Source: CAWHOW01 sp050013795 (GTDB lineage Bacteria > Bacteroidota > Bacteroidia > Bacteroidales > CG2-30-32-10). From it: DNA of 5,335 nucleotides. The position numbers and the translations under genes are program-made. Position 1 is the first letter of the stretch. The number at the start of each line of letters is the position of its first letter. The notes below the pieces were generated by a model. It did no database searches, had not been told where the DNA came from, and saw only the letters and a list, made by a program, of their open reading frames with translations. The stretch spans positions 1 to 5,335 of the forward strand of contig JBEKEO010000217.1 of the NCBI GenBank assembly GCA_050013795.1, read 5' to 3'. Positions 1 through 5,335 of the stretch are shown here, piece after piece.

Positions 1-610
1 GATATAAAGAAAAAGTTAAGCTTACAGGTTTAAAAACAACTCCTGCTTGTTTGGCTCTGATAAACCAGTCCCAATCAAACACAAAATGCATTTGTTCATT
101 CAGCTTACCGACCTTTTCCAAAACTTTTCTTGTCCAAAAAGTAGAGGGTTGAGTAATAAAATCTGCATTTAATAAATCAAACTCCTGAAAATATTGCACA
201 GTTTTACAACCTTGTACTGTTACCCCTTCAGTTTCCGATTCCGAAAAATGTATACAATTTCCGGTTAAAATCTGTGCTTCATCAATATTTATATTTTTAG
301 CAACATACTGTAAAATATTTGGCATATAAATATCATCACTATTCAACCAGCACAGAATATCTCCGGTTGCCTTATCAAATCCTTTGTTGATGGCATGTGA
401 TTGACTATTATCCGGTTCGCTTACCCAATAATAAATCCTTTTAGCATATTTTTTAATGATTTCTACACTATTATCAGTACTTCCACCATCAATAATAATA
501 TACTCAAGATTAGGATAATTTTGTCCTAAAACTGATAAAATAGTTTGTTCCAAAAACTGCCCTTGATTATAAGAAGGAGTAACAACAGATATTTTGGGTA
601 GGTTATCCAT
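1..610 (-). CDS. Family 2 glycosyltransferase, 3' end cut by window edge
   Basis: The frame starts with ATG at 610-608 and stays open for 203 codons to the left edge, so the C-terminus is missing. It encodes a GT-A fold, GT2-type transferase expected to move a sugar from a nucleotide donor onto a growing glycan at the cytoplasmic face. Visible landmarks are the N-terminal strand ISVVTPSYNQGQFLEQT (residues 7-23), the nucleotide-binding DGGSTDNS (41-48), SEPDNSQSHAINKG (64-77), the metal-binding DXD-type LNSDD (89-93), and the acceptor-side QPSTFW (154-159) and FDWDWF (178-183). The conserved order of these blocks makes the family assignment firm; donor and acceptor cannot be read from the sequence. 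The start overlaps the stop of the upstream gene by one base (TGATG) and has no Shine-Dalgarno sequence, so translational coupling is likely. It has no frame break in the visible part. Confidence 0.93.
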   Translation of the reverse strand, partial: MDNLPKISVVTPSYNQGQFLEQTILSVLGQNYPNLEYIIIDGGSTDNSVEIIKKYAKRIYYWVSEPDNSQSHAINKGFDKATGDILCWLNSDDIYMPNILQYVAKNINIDEAQILTGNCIHFSESETEGVTVQGCKTVQYFQEFDLLNADFITQPSTFWTRKVLEKVGKLNEQMHFVFDWDWFIRAKQAGVVFKPVSLTFSLY

Positions 611-2277
611 CACTTATTTGATTTATTCTTGTTCACAAAAATACCATCCACTTGTAATAATTTCCCGCTTTTGGGATTTCTAATCCCATTTTCCAATGTA
701 AATAATTCAAACCCTATTTCATTTAAGTAATTTATCATTTCTAAAAATAACACTTCCTTATCATACAATGGTTCAATAGAAATTTCTAATTGTAATAAAG
801 TAATGTTAATGAGTGATTGTTTTGCTCCTTCTAACACATTTTTTTCATATCCTTGAGTATCTATTTTAAGCATTACCACTTCACCAGGTTGATAATAGTT
901 TTGAAAAACATCATCCAACTTTTTGATTTGAATTGTTTCGTTAGCTACATATTGAGAATCTTTATCATATTCAATATGTAAAGGTAGAATTTCTAACAGC
1001 GAGCTACTGTATGAATTGCCTGAAATATGAATGATAGCTTGTTCTTCCTTATTACCCAGGGCAAAATTTTCACATTGCCACTTATCATCTAATTCTGTTT
1101 TTTTCTTTAATTCTGAATATGCTGATTTTAATGGTTCAAATGAAATAATTTCCCCTTTATAACCAATACGTCGCATTAAGGTAGAATATTGACCTATGTT
1201 AGCGCCAACGTCCAATAATAAATTTATTCCATAATAATTCAAAAAAAATTGACGTGATTTTAATTCATCACTTAAATGCAAAAAAAATTCCTTTTCAGTG
1301 TCGGGTGGGAGAATTCTTTGCACTTGAATATTAAAATGCCTGAGGATGCGATTGATGTGTCTGATGTGTAATTTCATTTTCCAAATTCGATTTAAGATAG
1401 GAAAAGCTATTTCAAAAATTGATTTATCATCATAAAAACTCTTGGCAATGAGTTTTAATAAAAAACATTCATCAATTTTTTTAGGGAACTTCATCTTACT
1501 TTTTCCATCATCTAATTTCACATTATATTTGTTAGAAATTCCGCATCTCAAGCCACTACCATCAAAACCAATATTATGAGTTTTTGAAATTACTGGATAT
1601 AAAGTCAACTTACCATATAGATATTGATGATAACAGATACGAATATCTGGTGCATCAAATTCTCCAAAAGAATCACTTTTCAAAATGTAAACTAAATCTT
1701 CACCATCTTCAGCATATTTCTTTAAATTCTTTTTATTTTTGATTAATTCGGAATAGCGATCAAACTCATTGAAATTTATTTCACGCCATTTATTATTCCA
1801 TGTAGCAAAACCCCATGCACAATGCCTACGGTTTACCCATACATTTTTTTTATAAAACCATGGAATTTTAAAGGGTGGAGCCCAACCAGTAATCGTAATA
1901 ATTCGGTCATCATTTGCATAAGCATTCAATGCGCCATTCATATACTCCAAAAAATTAATCGATGTTATAACGTCATCTTCCAAAGCAATAATACGACCAA
2001 ATTTATTTATTATTAAATCAAATGCTTGAAATATTGATTCAGGTGCACCATAATTTTTTTCTCTGAATATTGGTCTAACTTCTTTAAAACCTTCTATTGA
2101 AACTATATATTTTCTAATATCTTGAATCTCATTTTCATCTTCAATCGTGGAAGCTGCATCAGAAACAACATATAAAATTGATTCTGATGCAAGTCTATTA
2201 TTTTTAAGTGCTTCAATGCAGTTAATAAAATGTTGTTTCCTATTATATACTGAAACAAGTATAGGTGCTAAATTCAT
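610..2277 (-). CDS. Bifunctional HlpA-like glycosyltransferase / FkbM-family methyltransferase
   Basis: This 555-residue protein carries two enzymes. Residues 1 to about 270 form a GT-A glycosyltransferase: PILVSVYNR (5-13), FREKNYGAPESI (71-82), the metal-binding ALEDDV (98-103), and RRHCAWGFATWNNKW (150-164), which resembles the WGWATW block of HlpA-like sugar transferases. Residues from about 301 to 550 form an FkbM (Methyltransf_21) SAM-dependent O-methyltransferase: SAM-binding LLDVGANIGQYS (354-365), the ribose-binding acidic position in SFEPLKSAY (379-387), and KIDTQGYE (471-478), a variant of the usual KIDVEG block. The likely role is to add a sugar and O-methylate that or a neighbouring residue of a surface glycan; both substrates are unknown. 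Met301 begins a stretch typical of a stand-alone FkbM N-terminus, so the two enzymes appear fused end to end. The start follows an AT-rich leader with no Shine-Dalgarno sequence; its ATGA overlaps the end of a decayed frame upstream. The stop overlaps the next gene (TGATG). No signal peptide or clear membrane segment is visible. Confidence 0.9.
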   Translation of the reverse strand: MNLAPILVSVYNRKQHFINCIEALKNNRLASESILYVVSDAASTIEDENEIQDIRKYIVSIEGFKEVRPIFREKNYGAPESIFQAFDLIINKFGRIIALEDDVITSINFLEYMNGALNAYANDDRIITITGWAPPFKIPWFYKKNVWVNRRHCAWGFATWNNKWREINFNEFDRYSELIKNKKNLKKYAEDGEDLVYILKSDSFGEFDAPDIRICYHQYLYGKLTLYPVISKTHNIGFDGSGLRCGISNKYNVKLDDGKSKMKFPKKIDECFLLKLIAKSFYDDKSIFEIAFPILNRIWKMKLHIRHINRILRHFNIQVQRILPPDTEKEFFLHLSDELKSRQFFLNYYGINLLLDVGANIGQYSTLMRRIGYKGEIISFEPLKSAYSELKKKTELDDKWQCENFALGNKEEQAIIHISGNSYSSSLLEILPLHIEYDKDSQYVANETIQIKKLDDVFQNYYQPGEVVMLKIDTQGYEKNVLEGAKQSLINITLLQLEISIEPLYDKEVLFLEMINYLNEIGFELFTLENGIRNPKSGKLLQVDGIFVNKNKSNK

Positions 2278-2447
2278 TTAATATGTAATTTAATGAAGCT
2301 TAATAATTCTCTTTCTTTAATAATTTTTGCTGGAATTTCAATAGTTAACCTATGGCAAATTTACATCAATACACTTTCTATTGCCTGCGCAATATAAGCT
2401 GAAGGATTGTATGCCAACATAGCAATACAAACATCCGGATTTTTAAA
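2274..2447 (-). pseudogene. Family 2 glycosyltransferase remnant, internally deleted
   Basis: From 2447 the minus strand reads FKNPDVCIAMLAYNPSAYI, then AQAIESVLM, then TAA (2363-2361). This matches the start of GT2 enzymes, where NP-V-S-I--L-AYN---YI-QAIESVL forms the first strand and helix of the GT-A fold. The rest of that domain, including the DXD motif, is absent. After the TAA the same frame continues for about 28 codons (ICHRLTIEIPAKIIKERELL, then SFIKLHIK) and ends at TGA 2276-2274, overlapping the ATG of the glycosyltransferase/methyltransferase gene as ATGA. That overlap style is used elsewhere in this cluster, so the tail is probably the true end of a lost gene. The tail also resembles the PAKIIKER ending of hexapeptide-repeat acetyltransferases, so it could come from a second gene. 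The GT2 call for the first part is fairly good; the single-gene interpretation is inference. Confidence 0.55.
2355..2363 (-). promoter_or_regulatory. Possible Bacteroidota-type promoter -7 element
   Basis: The minus strand reads TAAATTTGC, which fits the TAnnTTTGY -7 consensus described for Bacteroides and Flavobacterium promoters. It lies about 78 bases before the start of the glycosyltransferase/methyltransferase gene, a workable leader length. No well-spaced -33 TTTG element was found: the TTG at 2392-2390 leaves a gap of about 26 bases, which is too long. In such AT-rich DNA a chance match is quite possible. Confidence 0.22.
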
Positions 2448-2450
2448 TCC
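2437..2450. repeat. Short inverted repeat at the frame junction of the dead gene
   Basis: GGATTTTTAAATCC has perfect 6-base arms around two bases (realistically 5-base arms and a 4-base loop). It sits where the open frame switches between the two gene scraps and spans the A5 run. It has no T run on the transcribed strand and is too short to call a terminator. It may be chance, or may mark a slippage-prone site where the reading frame was lost. Confidence 0.25.
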
Positions 2451-2560
2451 CAGTATCTATTATTTTGTAAGAGTTCAAAGTAATCTTGTTTTGTAACACC
2501 AACAATAATTTTATCCCAATATCTTTTTTTAAAAGTACCAGTTTCTTCGTCATAAATAGA
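2442..2560 (-). pseudogene. Unrecognised decayed gene fragment
   Basis: A minus-strand frame is open from just after a TAA at 2563-2561 and reads naturally as protein for about 40 codons (for example YDEETGTFKKRYWDKIIVGV, then YFELLQNNRYWDLK). It has no usable start codon. The frame formally stays open to a TAG at 2380-2378, but beyond about 2442 its peptide looks out of frame while the neighbouring frame becomes glycosyltransferase-like. One extra A in the A5 run at 2440-2444 would join the two frames, so this may be the upstream part of the same dead gene. Alternatively it is the tail of a different deleted gene. I do not recognise the family. Mixed charged, aromatic and hydrophobic residues are unlike the Lys/Leu/Ile strings expected from random AT-rich DNA. 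Confidence 0.45.
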
Positions 2561-2592
2561 TTAGCTTGAATATTAATTAATAGTTATTGTTA

Positions 2593-3054
2593 TTATATTA
2601 ATTTCTTCACCATTTTAACTTCATCCGTTAATCTTACAAAACCATTTTTTTCAAAAGCTTTAATTGAAGGAATATTATTGGCATTAATAAATGCATATAA
2701 TTCATGTAATTTTAGTATTTCCGTAGCATATTTAACAATTAAAATTATTGCTTTAGTTGCAATGCCTTTACCCCAGTATATTTTATTACCAATAAAAATA
2801 TGTATTTGTCCAGTTTCATTTTCAATGATATTAGTTAATTGAACATTTCCAATATAAATATCATTTACAATAATGGCAAATCTGCGAGTAGATTTATCTT
2901 GTATAGCATTTTTAATCCAGTCTTTTTCAATTTTAAGAGTAATTATTTTATTTGGACGATTACCCGTATATTTCCATATTTCAGGATCATTTCGCCATTT
3001 ATATGAAATTTTGGCATCCTCAATCTTTAAAGGACGTATTTCTATTTTAAACAT
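2593..3054 (-). CDS. GNAT-family N-acetyltransferase (RimJ/RimL type)
   Basis: This 153-residue protein has the usual length and order of a single GNAT domain. The N-terminal IRPLKIEDAKISYKWRNDPE (6-25) is the beta-1/helix-1 region of RimJ/RimL-like GNATs. The acetyl-CoA pyrophosphate loop is in IGNKIYWGKGIATKAI (88-103; GKGIA in place of the generic QxxGxG). ANNIPSIKAFEKNGF (125-139) is motif B with the terminal GF. It transfers an acyl group from acyl-CoA to an amine. Beside sugar aminotransferases, GNATs such as WecD, PseH or the VioB-partnered systems modify amino sugars, so N-acetylation of an amino-deoxy sugar nucleotide is the best guess; protein or antibiotic acetylation is less likely here. 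Its first 8 bases overlap the end of the DegT-like gene, and no Shine-Dalgarno is present, so it is probably coupled to that gene. It is the last intact gene of the module before the decayed gap. Confidence 0.88.
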   Translation of the reverse strand: MFKIEIRPLKIEDAKISYKWRNDPEIWKYTGNRPNKIITLKIEKDWIKNAIQDKSTRRFAIIVNDIYIGNVQLTNIIENETGQIHIFIGNKIYWGKGIATKAIILIVKYATEILKLHELYAFINANNIPSIKAFEKNGFVRLTDEVKMVKKLI

Positions 3055-4000
3055 ATTCTTGTATCGTTTTATAAATTCGTTTCATGCCTGTAATATTATA
3101 TCTCTGATCAATTGGCAAAAAAATAATCTCAGATGAATATTTATATTCAATACTATTTTTATTAGACCATTTTAATACATTTGACCAATATGATGCAACA
3201 AATATTTTATTCTCGATAAGCCTTTGTTTTAAACCAGTTTTGTTAATTAGAAAGGGGTAAACCATTGGAACAGATTCTTTGCAAATATTTATTTCAAGTT
3301 CATTGTATTTTAAGAGTTTTTTATGCAGAAATAAAAAGTTTGCTATTCTTTTTTCTTTCACAAATTCATAATCAATATTACAAAGCAATGCTTTGGTAAG
3401 TTTCGACATTTGTTTAATAGGCTGACCGATAAAACTATTATCATTATTTTTGAAATCATTATATCCTTCTTCTGCTCCGTATTCAATTCTTTTAAATAAA
3501 TGAGCAAATCTGTTTTCGGAGTGATCTAAAAGTGAATCTAATTCAGGAACCCCATCAAGATAAAGGTAAGCGCCATCAGGTACGCCAAAAAATTTACGAC
3601 ATGAATAAAATGTAGGCACACCTTTTACAGGTAATGAAAAAAATGCTTGGGAATTATCAATAATTATATTTTTACAAATTTTTGCTAATTCTGTTATAAA
3701 AATATCCTTTAAGCCAAAATAATTGGTATATAAAAATCCTTCATCTCCTTTAATTATATTATAATCAAATATCGGCTCAAAGTTTTTATCAACATTATAA
3801 AATTCGTATTGATTTTTAGTTTTTTTTAATGGTTCAAGAATAACATCGCAGGTATAAAATGGGATATAAACCTTTTTATATTTCTTTACCATTAAAATTA
3901 ATTCTAATGCATTTCTTCCAGTATTTAAAGCAATGGCATTGGGATGAAATTCTTCCCCTTTGCGAAGTTCAAGTTCAAAGTATCCGCCAATCGAATTCAT
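3047..4000 (-). CDS. Short divergent DegT-like PLP-dependent protein (putative aminotransferase)
   Basis: This 317-residue protein has a fold-type I PLP enzyme layout but is clearly shorter than typical DegT/DnrJ/EryC1/StrS enzymes (about 370-400). Visible blocks are LNTGRNALELIL (26-37), in the place of the phosphate-binding SGT-AL segment; VYIPFYTCDVILEPL (44-58); DNSQAFF (115-121), where D115 would hold the pyridine nitrogen and Q118 stack in place of the usual His; and FYSCRKFFGVPDGAYLY (131-147), where K136 is the candidate PLP lysine. The late VPMVYPFLI (244-252) and IFLPIDQRYN (293-302) resemble the C-terminal small domain. The N-terminal arm before the first block is short, and the GxNxKMxExxAA segment found in the neighbouring aminotransferase is not evident. 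It may be a genuine transaminase, a dehydratase or a non-catalytic partner. Its ATG overlaps the wbqC-like stop (ATGA), and its end overlaps the acetyltransferase start, which ties it to both. Confidence 0.75.
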   Translation of the reverse strand: MNSIGGYFELELRKGEEFHPNAIALNTGRNALELILMVKKYKKVYIPFYTCDVILEPLKKTKNQYEFYNVDKNFEPIFDYNIIKGDEGFLYTNYFGLKDIFITELAKICKNIIIDNSQAFFSLPVKGVPTFYSCRKFFGVPDGAYLYLDGVPELDSLLDHSENRFAHLFKRIEYGAEEGYNDFKNNDNSFIGQPIKQMSKLTKALLCNIDYEFVKEKRIANFLFLHKKLLKYNELEINICKESVPMVYPFLINKTGLKQRLIENKIFVASYWSNVLKWSNKNSIEYKYSSEIIFLPIDQRYNITGMKRIYKTIQEYV

Positions 4001-4686
4001 ACTAATTCGTATTGATTTAACATTTCTTTAATTTCATCTTTAGTATTAAACATCATTATATCAACAATTGAAAGCCATGGCACAAACTCATTGTTAAATT
4101 GTTTATATGGGACTAGCTGTGATTTTATAAATTTTAATTCAATATTTTTATCAGCAAAATCTTCTATATTATACAATTCCTGTCCGCCAAAAGCATTATA
4201 ATATTTTGAAGCATCTAATAATTTACATATTGCCAGAACTTTTTCCTGGGCTTTTAATTCATTATCTTTTTTTATTTCGGAAGATAAAATAAAACCAGTT
4301 TCTATTTCAAGATATTTAGAAATCTTAATAATACTATTTGATACAAAACGCGCAAGATTATCCTCGTCATAATTTATTAGTTCAAAAATTAATGGATATA
4401 CTTCATCATAGTAAGGCGCTTTTCTATATGAATGTGTTATAGTAGACAATATCTTTTCTTTATTTTTCGCTATTTCTATTTCGTTTATTTTTTTAAAAGA
4501 ACTAGCTCCTATCAAAGGAACACTTATCATCAAAACCTTTCCATTATTTAATATCCTGTTTCTATTAATCCATCCGCCTTTTATAAAGTTAACATCATCA
4601 TATATTACAAATTTATCTACTGCATTTATTAACTGAAAATAGCCAATGTAAGGCAGGAAATATGGTTGCATTATAGCGATTTTCAT
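3997..4686 (-). CDS. WbqC-family protein
   Basis: This 229-residue protein matches the WbqC-like family (PF08889) in length and motifs: the N-terminal MKIAIMQPYFLPYIGYFQL (1-19), YDDVNFIKGGWINRNRI (29-45), YRKAPYYDEVYPLI (87-100), NAFGGQELY (164-172) and FVPWLSIVDIMMFN (201-214). The family occurs widely in polysaccharide loci, but its reaction is not established to my knowledge; the conserved acidic, Asn/Arg and Tyr positions hint at an enzyme. It is soluble in appearance, with no signal peptide or membrane helix. The start lies 4 bases after the aminotransferase stop and the end overlaps the DegT-like start as ATGA. The tight packing implies that it acts with the two PLP proteins and the GNAT, perhaps in finishing an amino sugar. 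No Shine-Dalgarno is present. The family call is secure; the function is unknown. Confidence 0.93.
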   Translation of the reverse strand: MKIAIMQPYFLPYIGYFQLINAVDKFVIYDDVNFIKGGWINRNRILNNGKVLMISVPLIGASSFKKINEIEIAKNKEKILSTITHSYRKAPYYDEVYPLIFELINYDEDNLARFVSNSIIKISKYLEIETGFILSSEIKKDNELKAQEKVLAICKLLDASKYYNAFGGQELYNIEDFADKNIELKFIKSQLVPYKQFNNEFVPWLSIVDIMMFNTKDEIKEMLNQYELV

Positions 4687-4690
4687 AAAG

Positions 4691-5335
4691 TTAAATCATT
4701 TTTATAATACCGCATATCTTATTTATATTATCAGAATCAAGTTCCGGGTAAATCGGCAAACAAATTACTTGTTCTGTAATATTTTCTGCTATCTTCATTT
4801 TGCCAGGTTGAGAAGATTCCAATCCTTTATAAATTGGAAATTGGCTAATCAATGGATAAAAATAACGTCTTCCAAATACATTATGTTCTTTTAACATTTC
4901 ATAAACCTCGTCTCTTGATTTTCCATATTTCTCTTTGTCAATTAGTATAGGGAAATAGGAATAACAGTGTTTTACACCAGGTATATCATACATGAATGTT
5001 ATTCCTTCAATGTTTTTTAATCCTTTCCTGTATATTTCTGTAATTCTTTTTCGTTTTTCTATAGCATTGTCAATGTATTTCAGTTGTAATAATCCCATTG
5101 CAGCCTGCACTTCATTCATTTTTGCATTAATTCCCGGTGAAACAACTGTAGTTTCATTTATAAAACCGAAATTTTTCAAATTATCTATTCTATTTTTAGT
5201 GGCTTCATCATGACAAATTATAGCCCCTCCTTCAAATGTGGTGTAAACTTTTGTGGCATGAAAGCTCATTACAGATAGGTCGCCAAAATTTAAAACTGGG
5301 ACATCATTTATTTTCACACCAAATGTATGGCAGGC
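4691..5335 (-). CDS. DegT/DnrJ/EryC1/StrS sugar aminotransferase (VioA-like), 5' end cut by window edge
   Basis: The frame is open from the right edge to TAA at 4693-4691, giving 214 visible residues; roughly 155 N-terminal residues lie outside. It begins ACHTFGV, the end of the conserved DA-H-FG block whose Asp binds PLP. The PLP lysine is K29 of the visible part in MSFHATKVYTTFEGGAI. The segment GINAKMNEVQAAMGLLQL and the C-terminal FGRRYFYPLISQFPIYK follow. The SFHATK type of active site is seen in enzymes that aminate dTDP-4-keto-6-deoxy-glucose (VioA-like), rather than the SFYPGKNLGA type of 3-aminotransferases, so a dTDP-4-amino-4,6-dideoxyhexose is the likely product; exact substrate and stereochemistry are inference. 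A GTG at 5317-5315 could be taken for a start, but conserved sequence continues upstream of it. It is first in the visible module, 4 bases before the wbqC-like gene. Confidence 0.93.
   Translation of the reverse strand, partial: ACHTFGVKINDVPVLNFGDLSVMSFHATKVYTTFEGGAIICHDEATKNRIDNLKNFGFINETTVVSPGINAKMNEVQAAMGLLQLKYIDNAIEKRKRITEIYRKGLKNIEGITFMYDIPGVKHCYSYFPILIDKEKYGKSRDEVYEMLKEHNVFGRRYFYPLISQFPIYKGLESSQPGKMKIAENITEQVICLPIYPELDSDNINKICGIIKMI

Larger units (their letters stand above)
2278..2592. other. 315-base gap between intact genes holding decayed coding sequence
   Basis: This is the only sizeable stretch without an intact gene. It contains gene scraps on the minus strand (separate entries at 2442-2560 and 2274-2447), one weak promoter candidate and a short inverted repeat. 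The end nearest the acetyltransferase stop (about 2561-2592) is almost pure A/T, including the palindrome ATTAATTAAT at 2572-2581, with no coding signal. No hairpin followed by a T run was found on either strand, so transcription may simply read through. Confidence 0.75.

Noticed and set aside
1822..2016. Plus-strand open frame of 64 codons
   Set aside because: It lies entirely opposite the conserved glycosyltransferase domain (ALEDDV to WGFATW region) and its peptide resembles no family; it is a shadow of the real gene.
2437..2450. Inverted repeat GGATTTTTAAATCC as a terminator
   Set aside because: The stem is only 5-6 base pairs, the arms are AT-rich and no T run follows on the transcribed strand.
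2443..2553. Minus-strand ORF of 36 codons beginning MTKKLVLLKK
   Set aside because: It has a start and stop, but its Lys/Leu/Ile-rich peptide is what random AT-rich DNA yields, and the overlapping frame reads far more like real protein.
2561..2600. AT-rich palindromic stretch including ATTAATTAAT as an operator or attachment site
   Set aside because: In sequence this AT-rich such palindromes are expected by chance, and there is no second copy or integrase nearby.
2873..3136. Plus-strand open frame of 87 codons
   Set aside because: It is opposite the acetyltransferase N-terminus and the DegT-like C-terminus, both clearly coding on the minus strand; no supporting motif or initiation signal.
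4992..5213. Plus-strand open frame of 73 codons with hydrophobic residues
   Set aside because: It is antisense to the conserved KMNEVQAAMG region of the aminotransferase; the hydrophobic look comes from complementing Lys/Asn/Glu-rich codons.
4691..5317. GTG at 5317-5315 as the aminotransferase start
   Set aside because: The frame is open to the window edge and the six codons upstream (ACHTFG) belong to a conserved block of the family, so the gene starts beyond the window.

Overview
The window is a fragment of a surface-polysaccharide (O-antigen, capsule or exopolysaccharide type) biosynthesis cluster. Every supported gene is on the minus strand, so transcription runs from high to low coordinates and both ends of the window cut through genes. 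The DNA is AT-rich. None of the five visible start codons has a recognisable Shine-Dalgarno sequence; the bases upstream are almost pure A/T. That, together with the gene families present, suggests a member of the Bacteroidota. This is an inference, as no taxonomic marker gene is present.

Reading in the direction of transcription: (1) 5335-4691, the C-terminal part of a DegT/DnrJ/EryC1/StrS sugar aminotransferase carrying its PLP lysine; (2) 4686-3997, a WbqC-family protein; (3) 4000-3047, a short, divergent DegT-like PLP protein; (4) 3054-2593, a GNAT acetyltransferase. These four are packed end to end (4-base gap, 4-base ATGA overlap, 8-base overlap) and look like one translationally coupled module. 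A reasonable model is that an amino-deoxy sugar nucleotide is made by the first enzyme and N-acylated by the GNAT, with WbqC and the second PLP protein adding a step that is not understood.

A 315-base gap (2592-2278) follows. It is not empty: it holds decayed coding sequence, including a recognisable N-terminal scrap of a family 2 glycosyltransferase whose frame, after one stop codon, ends in an ATGA overlap with the next gene. A possible Bacteroidota-type promoter -7 element lies in the same stretch.

The second intact block is (5) 2277-610, a two-domain protein joining an HlpA-like GT-A glycosyltransferase to an FkbM-type SAM methyltransferase, and (6) 610-1, a family 2 glycosyltransferase coupled by a TGATG overlap and running off the left edge. 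These probably assemble the repeat unit and O-methylate a sugar. No RNA genes, CRISPR arrays, insertion sequences or convincing terminators were seen.
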